Under the pieces are notes generated by a model. It made no database searches, was not told the DNA's origin, and saw only the letters and a list, made by a program, of their open reading frames with translations. From Chelonobacter sp006228105 (lineage in GTDB: Bacteria > Pseudomonadota > Gammaproteobacteria > Enterobacterales > Pasteurellaceae), in NCBI RefSeq assembly GCF_006228105.1, contig NZ_VDHH01000052.1: a stretch of DNA of 64,000 nucleotides; one strand, 5' to 3'. The number at the start of each line of letters is the position of its first letter. The first letter of the stretch is position 1. The position numbers were made by a program, and so were the translations under genes. This document shows, piece by piece, positions 36,161 to 45,708 of the stretch.

Positions 36161-38572
36161 TTAGAAACTGCCACCGATACTGAATTGGAATTGCTCAATC
36201 TCATCGCCTTCATATTTTTTAATCGGTTTGGCATACGAGAACACCAATGGTCCAATCGGCGAGTTCCACTGGAATGCCACACCGGCAGAGGCTCTCACCC
36301 GGGTCGGATCGCCATAATCGGTAATCCGTTGCGGAATATTGCCTTGAGTAAACAACTTCGCTTTATCTTTATCCCACGCAGTGTTCCAAACGCTGGCAGC
36401 ATCAACAAATACTGAGGTTCTGACATTATTCTGGCTCTTATCGCTAACAAACGGTGTCGGCATAATCAATTCAACACTGGCAGTCGCCATCGCATTACCA
36501 CCAACAACATCATTATTAATGTTGTTATAGGCTGAAGCCGGTGCGGAGACTAAAGCACCACTGTTGGTATTATAAATCGCTTTTGGTCCAATCGCACCAT
36601 AAGCAAAACCACGTAAGCTACCGATACCACCGGCACTATAGTTTTGGTAGAACGGTAATTTTTTACCACCAAAACCATTCGCATAAGAGAGTCCTGCTCG
36701 TCCGGACAATACCCAAGTTTGATCATAGTTGATCGGGTAATAACTGACCCAATCAGCACTCAATTTGTAGTATTTATTATCCGAACCCGGGATAGTCACC
36801 TTGCCGCCAATGCTGGCACGGGTTCCACTCGTCGGCAAGAAGCCACGGTTTAAGGTATTGTAGTTCCAGCCTAAGCTAAACTCAAAATCATCACTTTTGA
36901 TTTTCCAGTCATCAGCGCCCATCGACTGTAAATAACGGGCACGGTTATATTCCGGATACATATTTTTCAATTTGTTATAAACATATCCCAAACCCAAATA
37001 ATAACCGTTATTTTCGTTGACCGGGAAACCTAAAGTACCGCTGATCCCATAACTGGTACGGGCATACGATGCAGTAGTGTCACTTTTGGCATAATCGTAA
37101 GTATCATAGAATACATTTCCGCCCAAACTCACACCGTCACGGGTGAAATACGGTTCGCTATAGCCTAAATTGATACTGGTTGCGTATTTGTTTTTGACGC
37201 CGGATAAACTGACCGAAGAGCCCATGCCTAAGAAATTGTCCTGTTTAACACTGGCTTGATAACTCAAACCGCTCTCGGTACCAAAGCCAATCCCGAAATT
37301 GATGCTGCCGGTATTACGTTCTTTAACTTTATACAAAATATCCAGTTGATCATCCACGCCCGGAACTGACAATGTTTGGCTTTCCACTGTTTCATAAAAA
37401 CCGGTTCTTTCCAAACGAGATTTGCCCTGTTCGATCAAGGCGGTTGACAGCCATGTTCCTTCCTGCTGACGCATTTCTTGGCGCAATGTGGAATCTGCAC
37501 TGACATCATTGCCTTCAAAGCGAATAGAACGCACATAGTAACGGCGACCGGCGTCCACCACCACGATCAAATCAACAGTATGTTCGGCATCATTAAAGTC
37601 CGGCTGGATGTTAATTTGAGGATTGGCATAACCACGCGCGCCGAGGGTATTCTTAATTCCATCTTCAATGGCTTTTACCGTATTGCCACGGAATTGCTCG
37701 CCACGTTTAATATTAACTAATAATTGCGCAAGATCCGCATTCATTCCAGCGGTATCACCAATAATCCGTACATCATTAATGGTATATTTTTCCCCTTCAT
37801 CTAGCGTAATCGTCAAATACACGTCTTTTTTATCTTCACTATAACGCACATCGGTATTCAACAATTTGAATTTGGCATAGCCTTGATTCAGGTAAAAGTC
37901 ACGCAATGTTGTCATGTCTTTTTCAAACTTAGGATTAGAGAATTTGCTGCTAGAGAACAGATTCCACCAAGAAACATCCGGCTGAATTTCAATCTGATCC
38001 AGTAATTTACCTTCGCTGAATGCTTGGTTACCGACAAATTTAATCTCTTTGACTAATGCTGAATCGTTTTCTTTGATCTCTAATTTTAATGCTGCTCTGC
38101 CTTGCCCCAAGTCATCAATGACAGTGTTGATTTCAGCGTTGCTGTAGCCGGCAGAATGGTAGTAGTTCAACAATTCTTGGCGGAATGATTCCAGTTTTGC
38201 ACGTTCCAATACTTCCCCTTTGGCAATCCCGTTTTCACGTAGATTGGTTTCCAGTGCTTCTTTTGGAATTTGCTTATTACCTTCAATCTCTAACGAGCTG
38301 ATATAAGGACGCGGCTGAATGCGCAGCACTAACGCATTGCCCTCACGTACGGCCTCCACATTTTCGTAGCCACCACGCAAAAACAGATTACGCACAATTT
38401 GCGACAAATCCTGATCATTTGCCCGTTGTCCGACTTTAACCGGCAAACCGGCAATAATATTTTCAGCCGTCACTGGGTCGGTCCCTTCCACGCGAATATC
38501 CTGCACAGTGAACGGTGCTGCCATGACAGTGGTGCTGCCCAGAAGTAAACTGGTCATTAGGAGTTTTTTCAT
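36161..38572 (-). CDS. bamA: Outer-membrane protein assembly factor BamA
   Basis: Core of the Bam complex that inserts barrel proteins into the outer membrane. 803 aa from the ATG at 38572 (MKKLLMTSLLLGS), which is six bases from an AGGAAA site; two upstream Met codons are too close to it. A signal peptide, five POTRA domains (about residues 22-420) and a 16-strand barrel follow, with the lid-loop VRGF-type motif as SLRGFAYG and the last-strand signature ending in Phe (FQFSIGGSF). Confidence 0.98.
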   Translation of the reverse strand: MKKLLMTSLLLGSTTVMAAPFTVQDIRVEGTDPVTAENIIAGLPVKVGQRANDQDLSQIVRNLFLRGGYENVEAVREGNALVLRIQPRPYISSLEIEGNKQIPKEALETNLRENGIAKGEVLERAKLESFRQELLNYYHSAGYSNAEINTVIDDLGQGRAALKLEIKENDSALVKEIKFVGNQAFSEGKLLDQIEIQPDVSWWNLFSSSKFSNPKFEKDMTTLRDFYLNQGYAKFKLLNTDVRYSEDKKDVYLTITLDEGEKYTINDVRIIGDTAGMNADLAQLLVNIKRGEQFRGNTVKAIEDGIKNTLGARGYANPQINIQPDFNDAEHTVDLIVVVDAGRRYYVRSIRFEGNDVSADSTLRQEMRQQEGTWLSTALIEQGKSRLERTGFYETVESQTLSVPGVDDQLDILYKVKERNTGSINFGIGFGTESGLSYQASVKQDNFLGMGSSVSLSGVKNKYATSINLGYSEPYFTRDGVSLGGNVFYDTYDYAKSDTTASYARTSYGISGTLGFPVNENNGYYLGLGYVYNKLKNMYPEYNRARYLQSMGADDWKIKSDDFEFSLGWNYNTLNRGFLPTSGTRASIGGKVTIPGSDNKYYKLSADWVSYYPINYDQTWVLSGRAGLSYANGFGGKKLPFYQNYSAGGIGSLRGFAYGAIGPKAIYNTNSGALVSAPASAYNNINNDVVGGNAMATASVELIMPTPFVSDKSQNNVRTSVFVDAASVWNTAWDKDKAKLFTQGNIPQRITDYGDPTRVRASAGVAFQWNSPIGPLVFSYAKPIKKYEGDEIEQFQFSIGGSF

Positions 38573-38641
38573 TATCATTTTCCTATACATAAGCCCTGTT
38601 AAATAAAATATTGATTCCGATTGCCTGCGAGCGTGTCAAAT

Positions 38642-39985
38642 TCAAATAAAGCGTATGATATCATTAAATAATGCAAAAATTGTCAACATTAATAATAATG
38701 CCACGCCGACTCTTAAAAAAATCTCGCGAACTTTCTCTGTTACCGGCTTGCCGCGAATCGCCTCAAGCGCCAGAAAGACTAACTGTCCACCGTCCAATAC
38801 CGGTAGTGGAAATAAATTCATAATGCCCAAATTAACACTAATCAGCGCCATAAAACTCAGGTAATAAACTAAACCGCTATCTAGAGAAACGCCTGCGCCT
38901 TGAGCAATGGAAATCGGACCGCCGATGTTGTTCAATGAAATATCGCCACTCAGTAGTTTTCCAACTAATTTCACAATCACCAACGATAATTCAGCCGTTT
39001 TCTCCAGCCCTTGCTGCAAGGCGCTTAGAATATCATATTTTAATTCGGTACGGTACTGTTGTGCTAACGGCTCAAAAGTCGGTGAAAAACCAATATAAGC
39101 CTTGCCTTCTTTGTTAGCCTTTGGTGTGATCGATAACGACAAGTGTTGTTGCGCACGCTCAATCTCAAATAACAATGGCTGATTCAAATGACTGCCGATA
39201 GTCTGCACTAATGCTTGCCATGACAAGGTTTCACCGTTTACAGTCATAATCTTATCGCCAACACGCAGTCCGGCAGCAGCGGCCGGCGAATTATCTGTGA
39301 TTTTTGATACCGTCAAATCTACCTTACCGCTCTTTGGCACCATACCCAGTGCGGTAAACGCCGCTTGTTTCTGTGGCTCATACTGCCAAGCGCTTAAATC
39401 CAAACGTTTATCTTGCAGCTGTTGCGGCTGATCAAACGGTGAAACGGTGAGCGTGACTTGCGAAGTGCCAACTTTGGTGGTCAACAGCATATTGACACTG
39501 GTCCAATCTTCCACCGCTTTTCCGTCAATCGCACGAATTTGCATCTCTGGTTGCAATCCGGCTTGGGCTGCAATCGAATCTGGCACAACACTGTCAATCA
39601 CCGGCTTCACCGCCGGCACACCGATCATATAAATCAGCCAGTAGGCTAAAATCGCAAAAATAAAATTTGCCATCGGTCCGGCAGCAATCACAAAAGCGCG
39701 CTGCCATACCGGTTTACTGCTGTAATCTTGCGCTTTTTGATCTTCGGAAACTGCTTCGGTTTTGCTGTCCAACATGTTGACATAACCACCCAGCGGAATC
39801 ATCGAGATAGCGAATTCGGTTCCTTGTTTATCAGTTTTACTCCACAGTACTTTGCCGAAACCGATTGAAAAGCGCAGCACCTTGATACCGCACTTTCTTG
39901 CCGCCCAAAAGTGACCATATTCGTGTACGAAGACCAAAACGCAGATAACCAGCAGAAACGCGAAAATATACCACAAGCTTGACAT
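38642..39985 (-). CDS. rseP: Site-2 metalloprotease RseP
   Basis: Inner-membrane zinc protease that cuts anti-sigma factor RseA and remnant signal peptides. The zinc site HEYGHFWAARKCG lies near residue 22, with the second motif NLFPLPVLDGGQLVF near the C-terminus. Two PDZ domains lie between (about residues 125-290). The ATG at 39985 (MSSLWYIFAF) with an AGGAAA site gives 447 aa; the longer frame reaches into cdsA. Confidence 0.96.
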   Translation of the reverse strand: MSSLWYIFAFLLVICVLVFVHEYGHFWAARKCGIKVLRFSIGFGKVLWSKTDKQGTEFAISMIPLGGYVNMLDSKTEAVSEDQKAQDYSSKPVWQRAFVIAAGPMANFIFAILAYWLIYMIGVPAVKPVIDSVVPDSIAAQAGLQPEMQIRAIDGKAVEDWTSVNMLLTTKVGTSQVTLTVSPFDQPQQLQDKRLDLSAWQYEPQKQAAFTALGMVPKSGKVDLTVSKITDNSPAAAAGLRVGDKIMTVNGETLSWQALVQTIGSHLNQPLLFEIERAQQHLSLSITPKANKEGKAYIGFSPTFEPLAQQYRTELKYDILSALQQGLEKTAELSLVIVKLVGKLLSGDISLNNIGGPISIAQGAGVSLDSGLVYYLSFMALISVNLGIMNLFPLPVLDGGQLVFLALEAIRGKPVTEKVREIFLRVGVALLLMLTIFALFNDIIRFI

Positions 39986-39996
39986 CACACGATTTC

Positions 39997-40866
39997 CTAT
40001 AGGTAAAAATAGAACATGGCACAAAAAAACGGTAAGGCCGCAGTCAAACTATCAATACGATCTAAAATACCGCCATGTCCGGGAATCAGTTGGCTACTGT
40101 CTTTGATCCCAACATGTCGCTTAAACATACTTTCAGTCAAATCACCCAAAATCGAAATTGAGACAGTGCCGAATGAGACCAGCAGCAACAGTGGTAATGA
40201 TACACTGCGTAGCACAAACTCATTCGGTGTTATTTGCAGAAACAGTATGCCGACAATCAGTGCCACCACTACACCGCCAATGGCGCCCTGCCATGTTTTC
40301 CCCGGTGAAACCCGTGCTGCCAGTTTATGTTTGCCAAACGCTTTGCCACAAAAATAAGCGCCGGTGTCAGCACTCCAAATTAACAGCAACACATAAAACA
40401 GCAGCCATAAACCCTCGTAGCTGTTTTGATTATAGTTATACAAACGCAGCGCCAGCAACGCCAACAAGAATGGAGCCAACGTGAAAAAGCCGAAAAACAG
40501 TTGTAACAATGCCGGTTTCTGCCAGTATTTCGTTGAGTGCGGATAGCTTGCCACCAACAACAGCGCCACTGCCCACCAAATTAATGCGACCACCAATAGC
40601 CAAGCGGTATAACTATTCAGTACAATACCGGCGTTAATGTAATCTCGATAAGCAAAAATGATCACAAATAACCCACATGCAGACAATCCAGTAATCAGCC
40701 AGCGCCAAATATCGTTCTGATGTCGGGCAAACTGGCACCATTCCCAAATTCCCAACACCACAATTGCCGCTACAGTTAAGGCAAACGCATAAGGCGAAAA
40801 TAACAATAACGCTGCGATGACAAAAACCAGTAAAGCTGCCGCAGAAATAATACGCTGTTTAAGCAC
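39997..40866 (-). CDS. cdsA: Phosphatidate cytidylyltransferase
   Basis: Makes CDP-diacylglycerol, precursor of all membrane phospholipids. 289 aa, about eight membrane helices, with the family signature in the C-terminal part (KRHVGIKDSSQLIPGHGGILDRIDS). The start is a GTG at 40866 with a GAGGA site seven bases away; the nearby ATG is out of frame. It lies between uppS and rseP with short gaps. Confidence 0.95.
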   Translation of the reverse strand: MLKQRIISAAALLVFVIAALLLFSPYAFALTVAAIVVLGIWEWCQFARHQNDIWRWLITGLSACGLFVIIFAYRDYINAGIVLNSYTAWLLVVALIWWAVALLLVASYPHSTKYWQKPALLQLFFGFFTLAPFLLALLALRLYNYNQNSYEGLWLLFYVLLLIWSADTGAYFCGKAFGKHKLAARVSPGKTWQGAIGGVVVALIVGILFLQITPNEFVLRSVSLPLLLLVSFGTVSISILGDLTESMFKRHVGIKDSSQLIPGHGGILDRIDSLTAALPFFCAMFYFYL

Positions 40867-40911
40867 CTAACATTCCTCTTTAATTATTATAGTGAATTCA
40901 ATCATTAATCA

Positions 40912-41652
40912 TCAGTCCGCTGCGCCAAAGCGCCGCTCACGCTGCTGAAACGCTGTGATCGCTTGGGCAAATTCCTGCTCATCAAAATCCGGCCATAATA
41001 CCGGGCTGAAATAGAGCTCGGCATACGCCAACTGCCACAACAAAAAATTACTGATACGCTGCTCACCACTGGTACGAATCAACAAATCTACCGGTGCTTG
41101 CTGTTCAGTCACCAACGCTTGTTGAAACAACTCGGCAGTGATCATCTCAGGTTCCAGTTCGCCCTGTTGTACTCGCCGTGCCAATTTTTGGCTGGCTTGC
41201 ACAATATCCCAATGCCCGCCATAATTCGCCGCAATATTTAATATCAAACCGCTGTTTTTCGCCGTCAATGCTTCAGCTTCAGCAATTTTCTTTTGCAAAG
41301 TGCGGTTGAACTGACTGACATCGCCCAAAATTTGTAGCTTAATATTGTTTTTATGTAATTTGCTCACTTCACGGTTCAGCGCCAGCATGAACAGATCCAT
41401 CAAACCGCTGACTTCACTAGCGGGTCTCGCCCAGTTTTCACTGCTGAATGCATATAATGTCAGCGACTGGATCTGCTGTTTGGCGGCAAAAGTCACCGCT
41501 TTACGCACCGCCTGCACCCCGTTTTTATGCCCGACCAAGCGTAACTTACCCTTCTCTTTCGCCCAACGACCGTTGCCGTCCATAATGATGGCGACATGTT
41601 TAGGCATCTGCCCAACGGGGGTATTTGCTGCTGAAGTTACACTTACGCTCAT
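40912..41652 (-). CDS. uppS: Undecaprenyl diphosphate synthase
   Basis: Cis-prenyltransferase that builds the C55 carrier for peptidoglycan and surface sugars. The signature HVAIIMDGNGRWAKEKG holds the catalytic Asp, and RTSGEQRISNFLLWQLAYAEL is in the C-terminal half. The start at 41652 (MSVSVTSAAN, 246 aa) is preferred over 41673 because a GA-rich site precedes it, but this is not certain. It lies 72 bp after dxr. Confidence 0.95.
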   Translation of the reverse strand: MSVSVTSAANTPVGQMPKHVAIIMDGNGRWAKEKGKLRLVGHKNGVQAVRKAVTFAAKQQIQSLTLYAFSSENWARPASEVSGLMDLFMLALNREVSKLHKNNIKLQILGDVSQFNRTLQKKIAEAEALTAKNSGLILNIAANYGGHWDIVQASQKLARRVQQGELEPEMITAELFQQALVTEQQAPVDLLIRTSGEQRISNFLLWQLAYAELYFSPVLWPDFDEQEFAQAITAFQQRERRFGAAD

Positions 41653-41724
41653 CTCTCGCTCATCTTTGTGCATAATCGATTTTCAAATGGTATCCGGCTA
41701 ACTATATCACAAGCCCGAAACAAC

Positions 41725-42918
41725 TTAAAAAGCTAAAATCAGTTGTTGTGCCGATTGTCGGGCTTTTTGGTCAATTTCAAATACATCATCTATCTGTTTG
41801 ACGGATAAAGCCGGAAATTGTTCCACCGTTTGCCGATTAATTCGTTCAATATCGCTAAACCGAATCTGCCCTTGCAAAAATGCGGCAACTGCAATTTCAT
41901 TGGCGGCATTCATCACGGTGGTGGCATACTGTCCGGCAGCAAAGCAATCGATTGCCAACTTTAAGCAAGGATAACGTTGATAATCCGGCTCGATAAAGCT
42001 TAATGCTTTAATTTTAAAAAAATCTAACGCTGCAACCCCGGCAAAAGTGCGGTTGGGGTAAGCCATGCTGTGTGCAATCGGGGTGCGCATATCCGGATTA
42101 CCCATCTGCGCCAATACGCTGCCGTCACAATAGCGCACCATCGAATGGATAATCGATTGCGGGTGAATAATAATTTCCATCTGTTCAGCAGACGCATTGA
42201 ACAACCAGCGAGCTTCAATATACTCCAAGCCTTTGTTCATCATGGTTGCCGAATCGACTGAAATTTTAGGCCCCATCGACCAATTGGGATGTGCCACTGC
42301 CTGCGCCGGCGTAATCCTATCAAATTTGCCAAGTGCGGTCTCACGGAAAGGTCCGCCGGAGCCGGTCAAAATAATACTGTCAATACCACTTTCGCTTAAA
42401 CGACAATGACCAATGCGCTGTTGTTCGATCTGTGGCAAGGCTTGAAAAATCGCATTGTGCTCACTATCGACCGGTAACAACGTTGCACCGGATTCCGCCA
42501 CAGCTTGCATAAACAGTTGTCCGCAAGTCACCAGCGATTCTTTATTGGCCAGCAATACTTTTTTTCCGGCTTGAATCGCAGCCAAAGTCGGCGCTAAACC
42601 TGCCGCGCCAACAATTGCCGCCATCACCATATCCGCCTCGGGGTGCGCTGCGATCTCGCAAATCGCTTGCTCGCCACTCAACACTTCGGTTTTGACTGCT
42701 GTTTGGCTTAATAAAATGTTGAGTGTTTTTGCCGCCTGACTGTCCGCCATTACCGCAAAGTGCGGTTGAAATGCCAAACATTGCTGCGCCATCAATTCGG
42801 CATTACGTCCGCCAACCAAGGCAAAAGTGCGGTATTTTTCAGGATTGTGCTGAATCACCGATAAAGTGCTGTTACCGATAGAGCCGGTCGAACCCAGAAT
42901 TACGACATTTTGTTGCAT
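41725..42918 (-). CDS. dxr: 1-Deoxy-D-xylulose 5-phosphate reductoisomerase
   Basis: Second step of the MEP isoprenoid pathway, NADPH-dependent. 397 aa with NADPH loop ILGSTGSIGNSTL at the N-terminus, LLANKESLVTCG, the metal site LPVDSEHNAIFQ and TGSGGPFRE, and the HPNWSMGPKISVDSATMMNKG segment. Five uptake sequences were seen in or beside it. The spacer before it (42919-43229) holds a terminator and repeats, so dxr may need its own promoter. Confidence 0.98.
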   Translation of the reverse strand: MQQNVVILGSTGSIGNSTLSVIQHNPEKYRTFALVGGRNAELMAQQCLAFQPHFAVMADSQAAKTLNILLSQTAVKTEVLSGEQAICEIAAHPEADMVMAAIVGAAGLAPTLAAIQAGKKVLLANKESLVTCGQLFMQAVAESGATLLPVDSEHNAIFQALPQIEQQRIGHCRLSESGIDSIILTGSGGPFRETALGKFDRITPAQAVAHPNWSMGPKISVDSATMMNKGLEYIEARWLFNASAEQMEIIIHPQSIIHSMVRYCDGSVLAQMGNPDMRTPIAHSMAYPNRTFAGVAALDFFKIKALSFIEPDYQRYPCLKLAIDCFAAGQYATTVMNAANEIAVAAFLQGQIRFSDIERINRQTVEQFPALSVKQIDDVFEIDQKARQSAQQLILAF

Positions 42919-43029
42919 AGATCACCGTATTAATTTGTTATCCGACAGCGATTGTTGTTCGCAATCGGTTATGCACAGATGAGCGGTTTTACCGCTCAAA
43001 TTATTGACAACGGTTACTGATTAGACAAA

Positions 43030-43137
43030 GTAGGGGCGGATTATCGTTCCGCCCATTGACGAAGTGAGATATCAGCATTTAATCCAAAATGGAAAAATTC
43101 AACGCACTGTTCGGGCGGATCTATAATCCGCCCCTAC
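43030..43137. repeat. Composite palindromic repeat element (REP/MITE-like)
   Basis: Outer 15-bp perfect inverted repeats (GTAGGGGCGGATTAT at 43030-43044, complement at 43123-43137). Each end is itself a small palindrome: GGGCGGA/TCCGCCC at 43034-43054 and GGGCGGAT/ATCCGCCC at 43113-43133. The middle is about 58 bp with no frame. Related single units occur at 51397-51415 and 33082-33094. Confidence 0.85.
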
Positions 43138-43168
43138 ATTGTTATCAGTAATATCGTTGATAAAACCA

Positions 43169-43204
43169 AAAGTGCGGTTATCAAGCCAATGACAACCGCA
43201 CTTT
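43169..43204 (-). terminator. Terminator of frr made of paired uptake sequences
   Basis: Eleven-bp perfect stem (AAAGTGCGGTT / AACCGCACTTT) with a 14-nt loop; on the minus strand it ends in TTTTGG. Lies 26 bp past the frr stop. Confidence 0.8.
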
Positions 43205-43229
43205 GATGAAAATTAAGCCTGAAAAAGAA

Positions 43230-43787
43230 TTAGAATTCCATCAACTCTTTTTCTTTCTCTGCCAGCGCTTCATCGACTTTTTTCACCCCGGCATCGGTGA
43301 TTTTCTGAATCAGATCTTGCGCTTTACGTTCATCATCTTCGCTGATCGCTTTGTCTTTCAGCAACGCTTTGATCTGATCATTGGCATCACGGCGAATATT
43401 ACGCAGCGCCACTTTGCCTTGCTCTGCCTCGGCTCGCACAATCTTGGTCAAATCACGACGACGCTCTTCGGTCAATGGTGGCAACGGCACACGAATGGTA
43501 GTACCGGCGGACGATGGATTCAAGCCTAAATCGGAAGTCAAAATCGCTTTTTCCACCGCTTGGATCAAAGAGCGGTCAAACACACTCACCGCCAGCGTGC
43601 GGGCGTCCTCCGCCACTACGTTTGCCAACTGGCGCAACGGTGTTGCCGCACCGTAATATTCCACATGAATACCGTCGAGCAAACTTGGATGGGCACGACC
43701 GGTTCTGATTTTGGAAATTTGAGTTTTGAACGCCTCAATACTTTTTTCCATGCGTTGTTCAGTATCTTGTTTAATTTCGTTGATCAC
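43230..43787 (-). CDS. frr: Ribosome recycling factor
   Basis: Splits post-termination ribosomes together with EF-G. 185 aa, with the usual length and stretches KTQISKIRTGRAHPSLLDGI, RQLANVVAEDARTLAVSVFD and IRVPLPPLTEERRRDL. The start is a GTG at 43787 with an AAGGAAAA site. It lies 67 bp after pyrH and ends at the uptake-sequence terminator. Confidence 0.98.
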   Translation of the reverse strand: MINEIKQDTEQRMEKSIEAFKTQISKIRTGRAHPSLLDGIHVEYYGAATPLRQLANVVAEDARTLAVSVFDRSLIQAVEKAILTSDLGLNPSSAGTTIRVPLPPLTEERRRDLTKIVRAEAEQGKVALRNIRRDANDQIKALLKDKAISEDDERKAQDLIQKITDAGVKKVDEALAEKEKELMEF

Positions 43788-43854
43788 GCTGTTTTTCCTT
43801 TATTTTTATCAATATTCCGTAAACGGCTATTTTTAACCTATTCTGCCCGATAAA

Positions 43855-44580
43855 TCAAGATTCGTGACAAATTAACGTGCCTTCCGGCTCACCTAAAATC
43901 ACACGTTTCAACGCACCCGGCTTATTCATATTGAACACCCGAATCGGCATATTGTGATCGCGCGCCAAAGTAAACGCTGCTAAATCCATCACTTGCAACT
44001 CTTTTTCCAACACATCTTGATAGCTTAACGTGCGGTACAAATTGGCATCCGGATTCTTGGCCGGATCACAATCATAGACACCATCCACTTTAGTCGCTTT
44101 CAAGACCACATCAGCTTCAATTTCAATTCCACGCAAACAGGCAGCAGAATCGGTGGTAAAAAACGGATTGCCAGTACCAGCGGAAAAAATCACCACCTGG
44201 CCTTGATTCAACAAACGAATCGCTTGCGCCCAGCTGTAACTATCACAAACCCCGTTTAACGGAAACGCGGACATCAGCTTGGCATTCACTTCCGCACGGT
44301 GTAACGAATCCCGCATTGCCAACCCGTTCATCACGGTTGCCAACATGCCCATGTGATCGCCCACCACGCGATTCATACCGGCTTTCGCCAATTTTGCACC
44401 ACGGAACAGATTACCACCACCAATTACAATCGCAACTTGCACCCCAAGCTCAACCAGCTCTTTAATTTCCACCGCCATCCGATCCAACACTGATGGGTCA
44501 ATGCCAAAGCCTTCTTCGCCCTGCAAAGCTTCGCCACTTAATTTTAATAAAATACGTTTATAGGTCGGTTTAATACTCAT
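43855..44580 (-). CDS. pyrH: UMP kinase
   Basis: Phosphorylates UMP to UDP; hexameric, GTP-activated and UTP-inhibited in relatives. 241 aa. The N-terminal RILLKLSGEALQGEEGFGID and VAIVIGGGNLFRG are the phosphate loops; FSAGTGNPFFTTDSAACLRGIE and VDGVYDCDPAKNPDA follow. It has a GGAGAA site and lies 131 bp after tsf, with the tsf terminator between. Confidence 0.98.
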   Translation of the reverse strand: MSIKPTYKRILLKLSGEALQGEEGFGIDPSVLDRMAVEIKELVELGVQVAIVIGGGNLFRGAKLAKAGMNRVVGDHMGMLATVMNGLAMRDSLHRAEVNAKLMSAFPLNGVCDSYSWAQAIRLLNQGQVVIFSAGTGNPFFTTDSAACLRGIEIEADVVLKATKVDGVYDCDPAKNPDANLYRTLSYQDVLEKELQVMDLAAFTLARDHNMPIRVFNMNKPGALKRVILGEPEGTLICHES

Positions 44581-44682
44581 TTTATTCTCCTCGCCATGAT
44601 AAAAACATTGATGAAATAGTCTGCTATTTGATCACGGTTTTCAACCAACCGACTATATGAAGTGTAAACGGTAAACAGTAAA

Positions 44683-44702
44683 AAGGCGAGTTGCCTCGCC
44701 TT
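44683..44702 (-). terminator. Intrinsic terminator after tsf
   Basis: Eight-bp stem AAGGCGAG / CTCGCCTT with a TTGC loop; followed on the minus strand by TTTTTA. Lies 10 bp past the tsf stop. Confidence 0.9.
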
Positions 44703-44711
44703 ATGTCAATC

Positions 44712-45560
44712 TTATACTTTTTGCATTGCTGCCACTTCGGCGGCAAAATCGGTTTCGACTTTCTCGATCCCTTCACCCACTTCAAAGCGGATAAAGCCGG
44801 TCACATCGGCACCTTTCTCTTTCAGCAAATCGCCAACGGATTTTGATGGATCCATTACGAACGGTTGACCGGTCAAAGAGACTTCGCCGGTGAATTTCTT
44901 CATGCGACCTTCAACCATTTTCTCGGCGATTTCACGTGGTTTTCCGGATTCCATCGCAATAGCGACTTGAATATCACGCTCTTTCGCCACCACTTCGGCA
45001 GACACGTCTTCCGGTTTTACGAATTCCGGACGGCTTGCCGCAACGTGCATTGCGATATGTTTGACCAGCTCATCATCAGCATTGGTAGCTGCAACCAACA
45101 CCCCGATTTTCGCACCGTGCAAGTAAGCACCAACCACATCACCAGAAATCGCTGCGACACGACGGATATTCATATTTTCGCCGATTTTCGCCACTAATGC
45201 GGCACGCTCTTCTTCAAACTGTGCTTTCAACACTTCAACATCGGTCACTTTGCCTGCTAGTGCAGCATCTGCAACTTTGTTGGCCAACGCTAAGAAACCG
45301 GCATCTTTAGCCACAAAGTCAGTTTCACAGTTCATTTCCAGCAACACACCATAGCCGCCGTCAACACGGGCTAAAATCACGCCTTCTGCTGCTACACGAC
45401 CTGCTTTTTTCGCTGCTTTTGCTTGTCCTGACTTACGCATATTGTCGATTGCCAATTCAATATCGCCATTCGCTTCAACCAATGCTTTTTTACATTCCAT
45501 CATGCCTGCGCCGGTACGGTCACGCAGTTCTTTTACCAATGCTGCTGTAATTTCAGCCAT
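44712..45560 (-). CDS. tsf: Translation elongation factor Ts
   Basis: Nucleotide exchange factor for EF-Tu. 282 aa. N-terminal UBA-like part (ALVKELRDRTGAGMMECKKALVEANGD) carries the TDFV-type motif CETDFVAKDAGF near residue 80; the C-terminal dimerisation part ends in VEKVETDFAAEVAAM. GAGGATA ribosome site. Follows rpsB after 148 bp with a strong hairpin in between. Confidence 0.98.
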   Translation of the reverse strand: MAEITAALVKELRDRTGAGMMECKKALVEANGDIELAIDNMRKSGQAKAAKKAGRVAAEGVILARVDGGYGVLLEMNCETDFVAKDAGFLALANKVADAALAGKVTDVEVLKAQFEEERAALVAKIGENMNIRRVAAISGDVVGAYLHGAKIGVLVAATNADDELVKHIAMHVAASRPEFVKPEDVSAEVVAKERDIQVAIAMESGKPREIAEKMVEGRMKKFTGEVSLTGQPFVMDPSKSVGDLLKEKGADVTGFIRFEVGEGIEKVETDFAAEVAAMQKV

Positions 45561-45620
45561 TTTAATATCCTCTTATCAGTGCTACCCATTAGTCGGGAAT
45601 AACCGCACTTTTAATAAAAA

Positions 45621-45646
45621 AGCAGGGAACCTCAAAGCCCCCTGCT
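45621..45646 (-). terminator. Attenuator-like terminator between rpsB and tsf
   Basis: Seven-bp stem AGCAGGG / CCCTGCT with a 12-nt loop, followed on the minus strand by six T. Partial termination between rpsB and tsf is known in E. coli and would set the S2 to EF-Ts ratio here as well. Confidence 0.85.
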
Positions 45647-45708
45647 AACCAATTAATCATTGTGTGGTCAATAAGGGCAAATTGCCATTACTACTCACTA
45701 CGATAACA

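Larger units (their letters stand above)
42919..43229. other. 311-bp gene-free spacer between frr and dxr
   Basis: No convincing coding frame. From the dxr side it holds a plain AT-rich stretch, a 108-bp inverted-repeat element (43030-43137), and the frr terminator made of paired uptake sequences (43169-43204). In E. coli these two genes are also neighbours, so the repeat element is an insertion between conserved genes. Confidence 0.8.
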
